64,000 bases of DNA from Halomonas elongata (lineage in GTDB: Bacteria > Pseudomonadota > Gammaproteobacteria > Pseudomonadales > Halomonadaceae), in NCBI RefSeq assembly GCF_029081005.1, contig NZ_JAJQTQ010000015.1, forward strand, positions 44,658-108,657, read 5' to 3'. Positions 9,842 to 18,625 of the stretch are shown here, piece by piece (the first letter of the stretch is position 1; every line of letters starts with the position of its first letter). Made by a program: the position numbers and the translations under genes. The notes beneath the pieces are model-generated. The model was not told the origin of the DNA and did not search any database. It was given only the letters and a program-made list of their open reading frames with translations.

Positions 9842-10952
9842 CCGCTCCAATCGCTCCACAGGCTATCCCCGCCAGCCCGGCGGTTCTGATATTTCTGGCC
9901 GCGTTGATATCGCGGTCGATCGCGAGGCCACAACACTCACAGTGCCAGTGACGCCGTGAGAGAGGCAGCTTCTCGACCTTGTGCCCGCAGCCGTGGCACC
10001 GCTTGCTACTGGGGAACCACTGGCCGACCTTGACCAACTGCCTGCCCGCCCAATCGGCCTTGTACTCAAGCTGGCGCATAAACTCGCCCCAGCCGGCATC
10101 GCTGATGGCCTTGGCCAGTGAACGGTTCTTGACCATGCCGGCGATGTTCAGCGACTCGACACACAATACTTGGTTTTCGTTGACGAGCGTGCGGGTCGCT
10201 TTGTGGATGGCATCGCGGCGACAGTCCGCGACCTTGGCATGAAGCCGTGCCACCTTGTTGCGTGCCTTGGCCCGATTCTTCGAGCCTTTCTGCTTTTTTG
10301 CCAACCGGCGTTGCAGGTACGCCAGCTTGGCTTCGTAGCGTTTCAGGTGGCGCGGATTGCCCGACTTCATCCCCTCGCTGGTGACGAACAGGTCGGACAA
10401 TCCCAGATCGATCCCCGTCATCCTGGGCGTGACCGGCAGCACGTCCGGCGTGAACTCGCATAGACAGCTGATGAAATAGCGGCCGGCACGGTCCCGCGAG
10501 ATCGTGATGCTGGACGGTTCGCTGGGCAGTGGGCGGCTCCAGCGGATTGGCAACGGCGTCGTCGTCTTGGCGATGGTGATCTCGCCATCGCGATAGCGAA
10601 ACGCCGCCTTGGTTAGCCGGATCGATTGCCGGCTATTCTTGCGCTTGAAGCGTGGATAGCGCGCATTGAGCGTGGAGTTGAAGAAGTTATCGAAGGCGGC
10701 TTTCTGATCCCGCAGCGTCTGCTGCAGGATCACGCTGGAGACATCCTTCAACCATGGGTATTCGGCCTTGAGTGCGGCCAGGCGCTTTTCTGCGGCGGTG
10801 TGCGACACCGTCTCGCCGCGCTGTTGATACGCCTCGGTGCGATAAGCCAGCGTATTGTTCCAGACAAAACGGACACACCCGAACGACTGCACCAGCAGTG
10901 CCGCCTGCTCGGGAGTGGGGTAGAACCGTTCCTTGTAGGCACGTTTTATCAT
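9828..10952 (-). CDS. tnpB: RNA-guided endonuclease TnpB (OrfB of IS200/IS605 group)
   Basis: TnpB is the RuvC-like, RNA-guided DNA endonuclease that helps IS200/IS605 elements persist. The 374-aa protein is full length and looks active: RuvC motifs GIDLGLSDLFVTS (D182), CVESLNIAGM (E266) and AIDRDINAARNI (D346), plus a zinc ribbon with C319, C322, C338 and C341. The N-terminal helix-turn-helix-like segment MIKRAYKERFYPTPEQAALL is standard. No tnpA is nearby, so the element cannot move by itself. The last codons overlap the right-end hairpin. Confidence 0.93.
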   Translation of the reverse strand: MIKRAYKERFYPTPEQAALLVQSFGCVRFVWNNTLAYRTEAYQQRGETVSHTAAEKRLAALKAEYPWLKDVSSVILQQTLRDQKAAFDNFFNSTLNARYPRFKRKNSRQSIRLTKAAFRYRDGEITIAKTTTPLPIRWSRPLPSEPSSITISRDRAGRYFISCLCEFTPDVLPVTPRMTGIDLGLSDLFVTSEGMKSGNPRHLKRYEAKLAYLQRRLAKKQKGSKNRAKARNKVARLHAKVADCRRDAIHKATRTLVNENQVLCVESLNIAGMVKNRSLAKAISDAGWGEFMRQLEYKADWAGRQLVKVGQWFPSSKRCHGCGHKVEKLPLSRRHWHCECCGLAIDRDINAARNIRTAGLAGIACGAIGAGAVA

Positions 10953-11066
10953 ACTGGAAAAATATCAGGGGATCGAGGCAATATCAATTCAGCACCACTT
11001 CGCGATGCGCGCTTGTATCACCGCCCGATTGGGCGATGCTTTACGCGCTGTTTGGTAAGGGTAGGG

Positions 11067-11082
11067 TGTTTCACGTGAAACA
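11067..11082. promoter_or_regulatory. parS: parS site 5 (between tnpB and lysR)
   Basis: Perfect 16-bp parS in the gap between the TnpB element and the 3' end of the lysR gene. Confidence 0.92.
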
Positions 11083-11116
11083 ACACGCTTCTATTGCCGA
11101 AGTCCATGGCATCGAC

Positions 11117-12022
11117 CTAGTCCGATAGTGGCAGACGCTTGGCCAGAAAGTCGATGCAGGCCGAGACCTTGAGTGGGGTATGTTGACGTGCGGGCATGAC
11201 AGCATGGACGGCGATGTCAGGCAGTTTCCAGTCACTCAGCACCTCGCACAGACGACCATTTGCCAAGGCTTCAGCGACAATGGACTCCGAGGTCTGAACG
11301 AGGCCGAGCCCCTGTTCGGCGGCAAGCGTCAAGGGAAGGCCGTAATTGGACTTGAGTCGGCCGGACACGGGGATGACATGACGCTCATCATCGCGTTGCA
11401 TTGCCCACTGGGCAGGACCTTGAAAGCGTGTGAAGTGGAGACAATGATGCTCACGAAGATCACAGGGATGGCGAGGTTCGCCATGATGCGCAAGATAGTC
11501 GGGTGAGGCCACGATCAGGCGGCGATCCCGAGCGATGCGTTTAGCCACCAGTCGGGAGTCGCCGAGTTGACCAATGCGAATGGCGAGATCAAAGCCCTCA
11601 CCGATGATATCGACGAAGTGGTCATCGAAGCAGGCATCGACGCTGACCGAGGGATGAAGGCGAAGAAAATCAGCCAGATGAGGCGCTATATGCAGGCGGC
11701 CGTAGTTGACTGGCAGGGAGACGCGTAGTTCGCCCTGAGGGCCCTCCTGGCGATCTCTCAGGCGGTCACCGGCCTGAGTGATGCTCCCTAGTGCCGGCTC
11801 TACTCGGGCGAGATAGTCCTCTCCATCCTCGGTCAGGGTCAGGGCACGGGTAGAGCGGTTCAACAACCTCGTACCGAGACGTTGCTCCAGGGCATCGAGA
11901 CATCGGCCGACCGAGCCACTGCCGATCAAGAGTCTCTCGGCGGCAGCCTGCAGAGAACCGCGCCTAGCCACCTCGATGAAGGCGGCAATTTCGTCGAGAG
12001 TCACGCCATGATGTCGTGTCAT
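11117..12022 (-). CDS. LysR family transcriptional regulator
   Basis: The 301-aa protein has the LysR winged helix-turn-helix at residues ~8-66 (DEIAAFIEVARRGSLQAAAE ... RLGTRLLNRSTRALTLTEDG) and a substrate-binding domain at ~95-298. It resembles the subgroup often placed beside oxidoreductase or aromatic-stress genes. It is divergent from the oxidoreductase at 12168, with a LysR-type TTGC-N7-GCAA dyad in between, so it probably controls that gene and itself. The effector is unknown. Confidence 0.88.
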   Translation of the reverse strand: MTRHHGVTLDEIAAFIEVARRGSLQAAAERLLIGSGSVGRCLDALEQRLGTRLLNRSTRALTLTEDGEDYLARVEPALGSITQAGDRLRDRQEGPQGELRVSLPVNYGRLHIAPHLADFLRLHPSVSVDACFDDHFVDIIGEGFDLAIRIGQLGDSRLVAKRIARDRRLIVASPDYLAHHGEPRHPCDLREHHCLHFTRFQGPAQWAMQRDDERHVIPVSGRLKSNYGLPLTLAAEQGLGLVQTSESIVAEALANGRLCEVLSDWKLPDIAVHAVMPARQHTPLKVSACIDFLAKRLPLSD

Positions 12023-12066
12023 AGAGGTGTCCAGCGGATGAGGTGAAAGGCATACGTCGCGGATTC

Positions 12067-12081
12067 TTGCATGGCACGCAA
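12067..12081. promoter_or_regulatory. Candidate LysR-binding dyad (T-N11-A)
   Basis: TTGCATGGCACGCAA has the dyad and T-N11-A spacing of LysR recognition sites. It lies 45 bp before the lysR start and about 86 bp before the divergent oxidoreductase, the usual position for autoregulation plus activation. Confidence 0.5.
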
Positions 12082-12167
12082 GTCAGCTTAGCAAGCGCTG
12101 CGCTGGAAGTGAGTACCTTGGCATCACATCCTTGAAGCATGTTTCGAGGATAGAAGGAGTGAGTGCC

Positions 12168-13178
12168 ATGTGGGCTTATGAGGTGCAGGAGATTGGGTGG
12201 GATGCTCTGAAGCGAGTGGAGAGGCCAAGGCGGGCGCTGGGCACCCAGGAGGTTCGAGTACGAGTACGTGCAGCCGCCACCAATTACCGTGACTTGGTCT
12301 TGTTGCAGGGAGACTACCTGCCGGATATGCCAAGACCCTATGTACCTCTCTCGGAAGGGGCCGGCGATGTGATAGAGGTTGGGGAGGGCGTAAGGACCCT
12401 GTCCCCGGGCCAGAGGGTGTTGGGACACTATACCAGTAGCTGGCTGGAAGGACCTTTCCAGCAGGAATACCATGCCAGCAAGGTTGGAGGTCCTGTGGAT
12501 GGTTGGCTGGCTGAGGAAATCATCCTGCCGGCCTCTGCGTTGTTGCCTGTACCGGTCGGGTGGCGCTTCGAAGAAGCCGCCGCATTGGCTGTCTCCGGGG
12601 TTACAGCCTGGCATGCGTTGGGAGATATCGAAGCCCTGCCGGGGAAGTGGGTGCTGCTCGAGGGAAGCGGTAATGTTTCCCTGCAGGCACTGCAGCTGGC
12701 AGCCGCCGCGGGGGCTCATCCCCTGGTACTGACTTCGCGAAATGATGAAGACAGTCGGCGGAAACTGCTGGAATTGGGCGCCGAAGCTGTGATTGGCCCC
12801 GGGAAGGATGCCGATCGACGCAAGGCTATCCTCGAGGCAAGCGGTTGGCATGGCATCGACGTAGCCATGGAGGTCGTCGGTGGCCATATGCTGACGGAGT
12901 TGGTGCTGCCGGTCATGGCCACCCTTGGAAGGGTCGCCGTGATCGGCTTTCTCGGGAATGACCGGGTCGAGGGCGAACTGGTCGGTCCCATGCTTGCAAA
13001 ATTACTGCATCTGGTCGGCATCAGCGTCGGCAGTCGCCAGCATTTCGAGGATCTCCTGGCATTCATGGTCCGAAAGGGGGTGCGTCCACTGATCGGAGGT
13101 CGATATGCGCCGGGAGCATTGAGGGAGGCGCTAACGTCTTCTCCATCCTTGGGAAAGAACGTCATTCTGATGCCCTAG
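12168..13178 (+). CDS. Zinc-type alcohol dehydrogenase-like oxidoreductase (MDR family)
   Basis: The 336-aa product belongs to the medium-chain dehydrogenase/reductase superfamily: a GroES-like domain (AATNYRDLVLLQG, PLSEGAGDVIEVGEGV) and a Rossmann domain (WVLLEGSGNVSLQALQLAAAAGA). It lacks the cysteine cluster of a structural zinc site, as in quinone-oxidoreductase-like members. The ATG at 12168 follows a GAAGGAG ribosome site; an upstream in-frame ATG lacks one. Substrate unknown; probably controlled by the divergent LysR. Its stop codon lies inside the CTAG that begins the 132-bp inverted-repeat element. Confidence 0.85.
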   Translation: MWAYEVQEIGWDALKRVERPRRALGTQEVRVRVRAAATNYRDLVLLQGDYLPDMPRPYVPLSEGAGDVIEVGEGVRTLSPGQRVLGHYTSSWLEGPFQQEYHASKVGGPVDGWLAEEIILPASALLPVPVGWRFEEAAALAVSGVTAWHALGDIEALPGKWVLLEGSGNVSLQALQLAAAAGAHPLVLTSRNDEDSRRKLLELGAEAVIGPGKDADRRKAILEASGWHGIDVAMEVVGGHMLTELVLPVMATLGRVAVIGFLGNDRVEGELVGPMLAKLLHLVGISVGSRQHFEDLLAFMVRKGVRPLIGGRYAPGALREALTSSPSLGKNVILMP

Positions 13179-13306
13179 TGTCTGTTTCAAAGGTAGGCGG
13201 TAGCGTTCTGCCGACCCTTGGGCTTGGCTAGCCACGCGACAGCATCTTGCCTGACGGTCCAATGCGCTCGCCACCTCTTCAACGAACTTCCGAAACAGGA
13301 CACTAG
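13175..13306. mobile_element. 132-bp inverted-repeat element (MITE or IS relic)
   Basis: CTAGTGTCTGTTTC at 13175-13188 and GAAACAGGACACTAG at 13292-13306 are inverted copies differing by one base insertion, and CTAG flanks both ends. The interior has no gene. This looks like a non-autonomous miniature element or the two ends of a deleted insertion sequence. The same 13-mer GAAACAGGACACT occurs at 9715-9727 beyond the TnpB element. Confidence 0.55.
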
Positions 13307-13358
13307 TGCCCTTGGCATTCTGGACAAGCGCCATTCTGGAGCCATGGAACATGACCCG

Positions 13359-13374
13359 TGTTTCACGTGAAACA
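13359..13374. promoter_or_regulatory. parS: parS site 6
   Basis: Perfect 16-bp parS in the gap between the inverted-repeat element and the glyS 3' end, 73 bp from site 7. Confidence 0.93.
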
Positions 13375-13424
13375 TCGCGGGGTGTCGGTTCGGTGAATAC
13401 AGGGCGAGAGAGCCCGGAACGAAA

Positions 13425-13454
13425 AGGGGCCTGTTTCACGTGAAACAGGCCCCT
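13425..13454 (-). terminator. glyQS terminator built around a parS palindrome
   Basis: The 30-bp perfect palindrome starts AGGGGCCTG and ends CAGGCCCCT, and on the minus strand it is followed at once by TTTTCG. It is about 40 bp after the glyS stop. GC-rich outer stem plus T run is the pattern of an intrinsic terminator, while its core is a consensus ParB site. Confidence 0.7.
13432..13447. promoter_or_regulatory. parS: parS site 7 (in glyS terminator)
   Basis: Perfect 16-bp parS forming the centre of a 30-bp palindrome (13425-13454) that also looks like the glyS terminator. Confidence 0.93.
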
Positions 13455-13492
13455 GATCTTGCCCCGAACTTTCTCCGGGCGAGTCCGTCGGG

Positions 13493-15559
13493 TCAGTGCT
13501 GGAGTTCGGCGATATCCGCAACCTCCAGGAACAGGGCCTGGAGGCTGGCCAGTAGCGCCAGACGATTGCGCTTCACTGCATCGTCGTCGGCCATGACCAT
13601 CACCTGATCGAAGAAGCGATCCACCGGCTTGCGCAGGCCGGCGAGGACGTCCAGCGCATCGCTGTAGCGGGCTTCCGCGAACAGAGGCGCGACTTTCTCG
13701 CGGCAATGGGCCAGTGCCTCGGCGAGATCACGCTCCGCGTCCTCGCCAAGCAGGCCGGACTCGACCTCGGAGGATACCTTGCCGTCCTGCTTGGCGAGGA
13801 TATTGGAAACCCGCTTGTTGGCGGCGGCCAGGGCGCCAGCCTCCTCGCGGCTGGCGAAGGCGTGCACTGCCTGCAGGCGACGAGCGAAGTCGAGTGGCTT
13901 GGTTACCGGACGGGCGCGCACGGCAAGGTAGACCTCGGCCTCGATGCCCTCGTCGCGTGCCCAGGCACGGAAGCGGTCGAGCATATAGGCCAGGACCTCA
14001 TCCACCAGTCCTTCGGCATTGGGCAGGCTCTGGTGCTGGGATGCGGCCAGTTCGAGCAGCTCGCGCAGATCCAGATCGAGCTCGCCCTTGATCAGGATAT
14101 TGAGTACACCGATGGAAGCGCGGCGCAGGGCGAAGGGGTCCTTGGTGCCGCTGGGGCGCTGGCCGATACCGAAGATGCCGGTCAGGGTGTCGAGGCGGTC
14201 CGCCAGGGCCAGAGCCAGGCCGGTTCGGGTGCTCGGTACCTCGTCGCCGGCGAAGCGTGGCAGGTATTGCTCTTCCAGAGCATGGGCCACTTCGGCGTCC
14301 TCGCCGTCGTGAGTGGCGTAGTAGCGCCCCATGGTGCCCTGGAGTTCAGGGAACTCCTGGACCATTTCGGTGACCAGGTCGCACTTGGCCAGCTCGCTGG
14401 CACGCCGGGCATGACCCACATCACCCTCGATGCGACCGGCGATAAAGGCAGCCACGGCGGCACTACGATGCGCCTTGTCGGCCAGGGTGCCGAGCTGCTG
14501 CTGGAAGACGACGCTGGAGAGCCCCTTGACGCGTTCGGCAAGCGGTTGCTGCCGGTCGGTGTCATAGAAGAAGGCGGCATCGGCCAGGCGAGGGCGAATG
14601 ACCTTCTCGTTACCCTGGATCACCTGTTCGGGCGCTTGGCTGTCGATATTGGCGATGGTGATGAACTGGGGGCGGAGCCGTCCGTCGTCATCCAGCAGGT
14701 GGAAGTACTTCTGGTTGGCCTTCATGGAGGACACCAGACATTCGGCCGGAACCTCGAGGAAACGCTCGTCGAAGCTGCCGGTCAGGGCGACAGGCCATTC
14801 GACCAGGCCGCTGACCTCGGTCAACAATTCCTCGTCGATCACTGCGGTGGCGGACTGGACTTCGGCTTCGGCGAGCACCTGCTCGCGAATGCGCTCACGA
14901 CGCTGCTCGCGATCCGCCAGGACCCAGGCGTTCTCCATGGTATCCAGGTAGTCGTCGGCATGACCGAGATCGACAGGTTCTGGAGCGTGGAAGCGGTGAC
15001 CGCGGGTGGTTCGGCCTGCCTGGAGTCCCAGGGCGGATGCCTCGACGACACGTTCTCCATAGAGCATCACCAGCCAGTGAGCGGGCCGCGAGAACTCCAC
15101 CCGAGAGGCGCCCCAACGCATGTTCTTGGGGACCGGCAGGGCGGCGATGGACTTCTCGACGATGCCCGGGAGCAGGGTGGTGGTGGCCTCTCCGGGCTGC
15201 TGTTCACGGTAGCCCAGCCAGGTTCCCTTGTCCGTTTCGAGGTGGATCAGCGCATCGACACTGACGCCACAGGAGCGGGCGAAACCTTCGGCGGCCCTGG
15301 TCGGTTCGCCATCCTTGAAGGCGGCGTTCAGGGAGGGGCCTCGGCGTTCGACTTCGCGATCCGGCTGCTTGTCGGCCAGGGTGGCGACCTGCACGGCCAG
15401 GCGGCGCGGACTGGCGTAGGCGCGAATATCACCGTGTTCGATATCGGCGTCGTCCAGCCCCTGGCGGATGCCATCGGCGAGGGCGTCGGACAGGGTGTCG
15501 ATCGCGCTCGGCGGCAGTTCTTCGACGCCCAGTTCGAGCAGAAAGGTATCGGCGGCCAT
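13493..15559 (-). CDS. glyS: Glycyl-tRNA synthetase beta subunit
   Basis: GlyS is the large subunit of the alpha2-beta2 glycyl-tRNA synthetase and supplies tRNA recognition. The 688-aa protein begins MAADTFLLELGVEELPPSAI and contains the HD-like segment and C-terminal anticodon-binding region typical of the family. The ATG at 15557-15559 is preferred over a TTG two codons upstream because it aligns with E. coli GlyS (689 aa). It starts 2 bp after the glyQ stop, so the two subunits are made from one mRNA and translationally coupled. Confidence 0.96.
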   Translation of the reverse strand: MAADTFLLELGVEELPPSAIDTLSDALADGIRQGLDDADIEHGDIRAYASPRRLAVQVATLADKQPDREVERRGPSLNAAFKDGEPTRAAEGFARSCGVSVDALIHLETDKGTWLGYREQQPGEATTTLLPGIVEKSIAALPVPKNMRWGASRVEFSRPAHWLVMLYGERVVEASALGLQAGRTTRGHRFHAPEPVDLGHADDYLDTMENAWVLADREQRRERIREQVLAEAEVQSATAVIDEELLTEVSGLVEWPVALTGSFDERFLEVPAECLVSSMKANQKYFHLLDDDGRLRPQFITIANIDSQAPEQVIQGNEKVIRPRLADAAFFYDTDRQQPLAERVKGLSSVVFQQQLGTLADKAHRSAAVAAFIAGRIEGDVGHARRASELAKCDLVTEMVQEFPELQGTMGRYYATHDGEDAEVAHALEEQYLPRFAGDEVPSTRTGLALALADRLDTLTGIFGIGQRPSGTKDPFALRRASIGVLNILIKGELDLDLRELLELAASQHQSLPNAEGLVDEVLAYMLDRFRAWARDEGIEAEVYLAVRARPVTKPLDFARRLQAVHAFASREEAGALAAANKRVSNILAKQDGKVSSEVESGLLGEDAERDLAEALAHCREKVAPLFAEARYSDALDVLAGLRKPVDRFFDQVMVMADDDAVKRNRLALLASLQALFLEVADIAELQH

Positions 15560-15561
15560 CT

Positions 15562-16524
15562 TCAAGCGTCTCCCTGTTCGGCAGGCGACTCATTCGCCAG
15601 CAGTTCTTGGCGCAGGGCCTCGGAGGCCAGCGGGAAGCCGGCGGCCTTGCGGGATTCATAGTAGGCATGGGCCACGTCGCGGGCCATGGTGCGTACGCGC
15701 AGGATGTAGCGCTGCCGCTCGGTCACGGAGATGGCGTGACGGGCATCGAGCAGGTTGAAGGTGTGCGAGGCTTTCAGGACCTGTTCGTAGGCCGGTAGCG
15801 GCAGGCTGGCATCGAGCAGCTTGTTGCACTCGCGCTCCTGATGATCGAAGGCCTCGAAGAGTGCCGGGACATCGGCATGCTCGAAGTTGTAGGCGGACTG
15901 CTCGCGCTCGTTCTGCAGGAAGACGTCCCCATAGGTGACCCTGGTGCCGTCCGGGGCCACCGTCCATACCAGGTCGTAGACACTGTCGACGTCCTGTACG
16001 TACATGGCGATTCGCTCGAGACCATAGGTCAGCTCGCCGGTGACGGGATAGCATTCCAGGCCGCCGGCCTGCTGGAAGTACGTGAACTGGGTCACTTCCA
16101 TGCCGTTGAGCCAGACCTCCCAGCCGAGCCCCCAGGCGCCCAGGGTCGGGGATTCCCAGTTGTCCTCGACGAAACGGATGTCATGGACCAGCGGATCAAT
16201 GCCGAGACACTTCAGCGAGCCGAGATAACGTTCCTGCAGGTCCGCCGGGGAAGGTTTCATCACCACCTGGAACTGGTAGTAGTGCTGCAGGCGGTTGGGG
16301 TTTTCGCCATAGCGGCCATCGGTGGGACGACGGGAGGGCTGCACATAGGCGGCATTCCAGGTCTCGGGACCGATGGAGCGCAGGAAGGTAGCCGTGTGGA
16401 AGGTCCCGGCCCCGACCTCCATGTCCAGGGGCTGGAGGACCACGCAGCCCTGTTCGGCCCAGTACTGCTGCAGGGCCAGGATCAGGCCCTGGAAGGTTGT
16501 CACGTCTGGCGTCGACTGTGTCAT
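15562..16524 (-). CDS. glyQ: Glycyl-tRNA synthetase alpha subunit
   Basis: GlyQ holds the catalytic site that activates glycine. The highly conserved stretches [35 protein letters not shown] and [19 protein letters not shown] are all present. The start at 16522-16524 ([14 protein letters not shown], 320 aa) fits the family; two further in-frame ATGs upstream would add unrelated residues. The gene is divergent from hldD, with about 95 bp between the starts. Confidence 0.95.
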   Translation of the reverse strand: MTQSTPDVTTFQGLILALQQYWAEQGCVVLQPLDMEVGAGTFHTATFLRSIGPETWNAAYVQPSRRPTDGRYGENPNRLQHYYQFQVVMKPSPADLQERYLGSLKCLGIDPLVHDIRFVEDNWESPTLGAWGLGWEVWLNGMEVTQFTYFQQAGGLECYPVTGELTYGLERIAMYVQDVDSVYDLVWTVAPDGTRVTYGDVFLQNEREQSAYNFEHADVPALFEAFDHQERECNKLLDASLPLPAYEQVLKASHTFNLLDARHAISVTERQRYILRVRTMARDVAHAYYESRKAAGFPLASEALRQELLANESPAEQGDA

Positions 16525-16619
16525 TGCGAAAGCACCGTTGGCCATGAATTCACGAGCCGTCAAGTATACAATCACAGGCAGATCGGTTATAGGCGCAGGC
16601 CCGGAGCAAGAGGAATCCC

Positions 16620-17576
16620 ATGATCGTAGTGACAGGCGGGGCCGGCTTCATCGGCTCGAATCTGGTCAAGGCACTCAACGAGCGAGGCCATGACGACATC
16701 CTGGTGGTCGACGATCTACGCGACGGCACCAAGTTCATCAATCTCGCCGACTGTACCCTCGGCGACTATCTCGACAAGGACACGTTTCTGTCGCGAGTCA
16801 GAGCCGCCCTGCGAGGCGAACAGACGCACCTGCCGACCATCGAGGCCATCTTCCACGAGGGGGCCTGTTCCGACACCACCGAGTGGGATGGTCGTTTCAT
16901 GCTCGAGAACAACTTCGAGTATTCCAAGGAACTCCTGCATTTCTGCCAGCTCAAGGGGATTCCTTTCCTGTATGCATCCTCCGCCGCGACCTATGGCGGC
17001 AGCGAGGTATTCCGGGAGGAACCCGAGCACGAGAAGCCGCTGAACGTCTACGGATATTCCAAGTTGCTGTTCGATCAGTATGTCCGAGCCCGGCATCACG
17101 AGTTCGAGAGCCAGGTGGTGGGCTTTCGCTACTTCAACGTCTATGGTCCCCGGGAACAGCACAAGGGCAAGATGGCCAGCGTGGCCTATCACCACCATAC
17201 ACAGATCAGTGGCGGCGAAAATCTCAAGCTGTTCGGTGCCTGGGAAGGATACGAGGCGGGCATGCAGAGCCGCGATTTCATCTATGTGGGCGACGTGGTG
17301 GACGTCAACCTGTGGTTCCTCGACAACCCTGAGGCTTCGGGCATCTTCAACCTGGGGACCGGGCGTGCCGAGCCCTTCAAGGCCATCGGCGAGGCCGTGA
17401 TCGACTACCATGGGCGTGGCCGGATCGAGTACATCGATTTCCCCGAGAACCTCAAGGGGCGTTACCAGAGTTATACGCGCGCCGATATCGAGAAGCTGCG
17501 CGAAGCCGGCTATGACCGCGAGTTCCGCACCGTTGCCGAGGGCGTACGCGCCTATATGGAGTGGCTGAATGGCTGA
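16620..17576 (+). CDS. hldD: ADP-L-glycero-D-manno-heptose 6-epimerase
   Basis: HldD epimerises ADP-D,D-heptose to ADP-L,D-heptose, the last step in making the LPS heptose donor. The 318-aa short-chain dehydrogenase-type protein has the NAD(P) motif [13 protein letters not shown] at the N-terminus, the YGYSK catalytic tyrosine/lysine pair and the [21 protein letters not shown] signature. It overlaps the next gene, waaF, by 8 bp, so donor synthesis and heptose transfer are co-expressed. Confidence 0.96.
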   Translation: MIVVTGGAGFIGSNLVKALNERGHDDILVVDDLRDGTKFINLADCTLGDYLDKDTFLSRVRAALRGEQTHLPTIEAIFHEGACSDTTEWDGRFMLENNFEYSKELLHFCQLKGIPFLYASSAATYGGSEVFREEPEHEKPLNVYGYSKLLFDQYVRARHHEFESQVVGFRYFNVYGPREQHKGKMASVAYHHHTQISGGENLKLFGAWEGYEAGMQSRDFIYVGDVVDVNLWFLDNPEASGIFNLGTGRAEPFKAIGEAVIDYHGRGRIEYIDFPENLKGRYQSYTRADIEKLREAGYDREFRTVAEGVRAYMEWLNG

Positions 17577-18585
17577 GGCCGCTCCCGGCGAGCGTATCCT
17601 GATCGTCGGCCCATCCTGGGTCGGCGATATGGTCATGGCGCAAAGCCTGTTCAAGACCCTTAAGGCACAACGGCCGGATGCCTATATCGGCGTCGTGGCG
17701 CCGGCCTGGTCGCGTCCGATCCTCGAGCGCATGGCGGAGGTCGACGAGGTGGCGCCCCTGGAGGTCGGACACGGCGAGTTCGGCTGGGCGACACGGCGCC
17801 GGTTGGCCGCGGAGCTGCGCGGGCGTTTCGACCGGGCCCTGGTCCTGCCTCGCTCGTGGAAATCGGCGTTGGTACCGTTTCTGGCGCGAATTCCCCGCCG
17901 TACAGGGTTTACCGGCGAGCAACGCTACGGTCTGCTCACTGATCGACGTCGTCTCGACAAGGCGATCCTCGATCAGACCGTCAAGCGCTTCGTGGCACTC
18001 GGCCTGTCGGTCGACGAGGCCGAACGGGGCGATTTCGCGTTGCCCAGGCCGGAGCTGCGTCGGGACTCGGCCAATCTGGAACGACTGCGTGAAGCGCTTG
18101 GGCTGAGCACGCGTCCGGCTATTGCCATGATGCCGGGTGCCGAGTACGGGCCGGCCAAGCAGTGGCCCCTGTCCTATTTCCGTGAACTGGCCGAGGCACT
18201 GGTGGCCGAAGGCCATGAGGTTCGCGTGATGGGCGGACCCAAGGATGCCGCGGCCGGTGACACGATTGCGACGGGGCTTGCCGACGCGCATAACCTCTGC
18301 GGACGAACCCGCCTGGGGGATGCCGTGGACCTGCTCGCCGATTGTCGGCAGGCGGTGACCAACGACTCCGGTCTCATGCATGTGGCCGCGGCGGCCGGCA
18401 CTCGCGTCCAGGCGATCTACGGCTCCTCTTCGCCCGACTACACACCACCGCTTACCGACAATGCCGAGATCCATTACCTGGCGCTGGAGTGCTCGCCCTG
18501 CTTCGAGCGTACCTGCCCGCTGGGACACACCAACTGCCTCAATCACCTGCCGCCGGAGCGCTTGCTGAGTGCCATTCGTGGCTAG
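17569..18585 (+). CDS. waaF: LPS heptosyltransferase II
   Basis: WaaF adds the second L,D-heptose to the inner core. The 338-aa glycosyltransferase family 9 protein has [16 protein letters not shown] at the N-terminus and [12 protein letters not shown] and [11 protein letters not shown] in the donor domain, all signatures of WaaF. It overlaps hldD and is followed after 40 bp by an O-antigen-ligase-like gene. Confidence 0.94.
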   Translation: MAEAAPGERILIVGPSWVGDMVMAQSLFKTLKAQRPDAYIGVVAPAWSRPILERMAEVDEVAPLEVGHGEFGWATRRRLAAELRGRFDRALVLPRSWKSALVPFLARIPRRTGFTGEQRYGLLTDRRRLDKAILDQTVKRFVALGLSVDEAERGDFALPRPELRRDSANLERLREALGLSTRPAIAMMPGAEYGPAKQWPLSYFRELAEALVAEGHEVRVMGGPKDAAAGDTIATGLADAHNLCGRTRLGDAVDLLADCRQAVTNDSGLMHVAAAAGTRVQAIYGSSSPDYTPPLTDNAEIHYLALECSPCFERTCPLGHTNCLNHLPPERLLSAIRG

Positions 18586-18625
18586 AAGGCCGTTTTCCCG
18601 ATATGACACCTACTGTTGATCAAGC

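Larger units (their letters stand above)
9728..10990 (-). mobile_element. IS200/IS605-group element carrying only tnpB (IS1341 type)
   Basis: An intact tnpB without a tnpA partner is flanked on its 3' side by a hairpin-rich segment: GGGCCGTGGC-TAG-GCCACGGCCC at 9819-9841, then an imperfect GCGCGAAGCGC hairpin near 9750-9765. This is typical of the right end of such elements, where the guide (omega) RNA is made. The family has no inverted repeats or target duplications, so both ends given here are approximate. It sits between gmhB and the lysR/oxidoreductase pair. Confidence 0.6.

Noticed and set aside
13706..15661. Very long open frame antisense to glyS
   Set aside because: It is the complement of a well-supported synthetase gene in high-GC DNA; the protein resembles no family and has no ribosome site. 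Similar antisense frames over dnaA, dnaN, gyrB, ilvA and hldE were set aside for the same reason.
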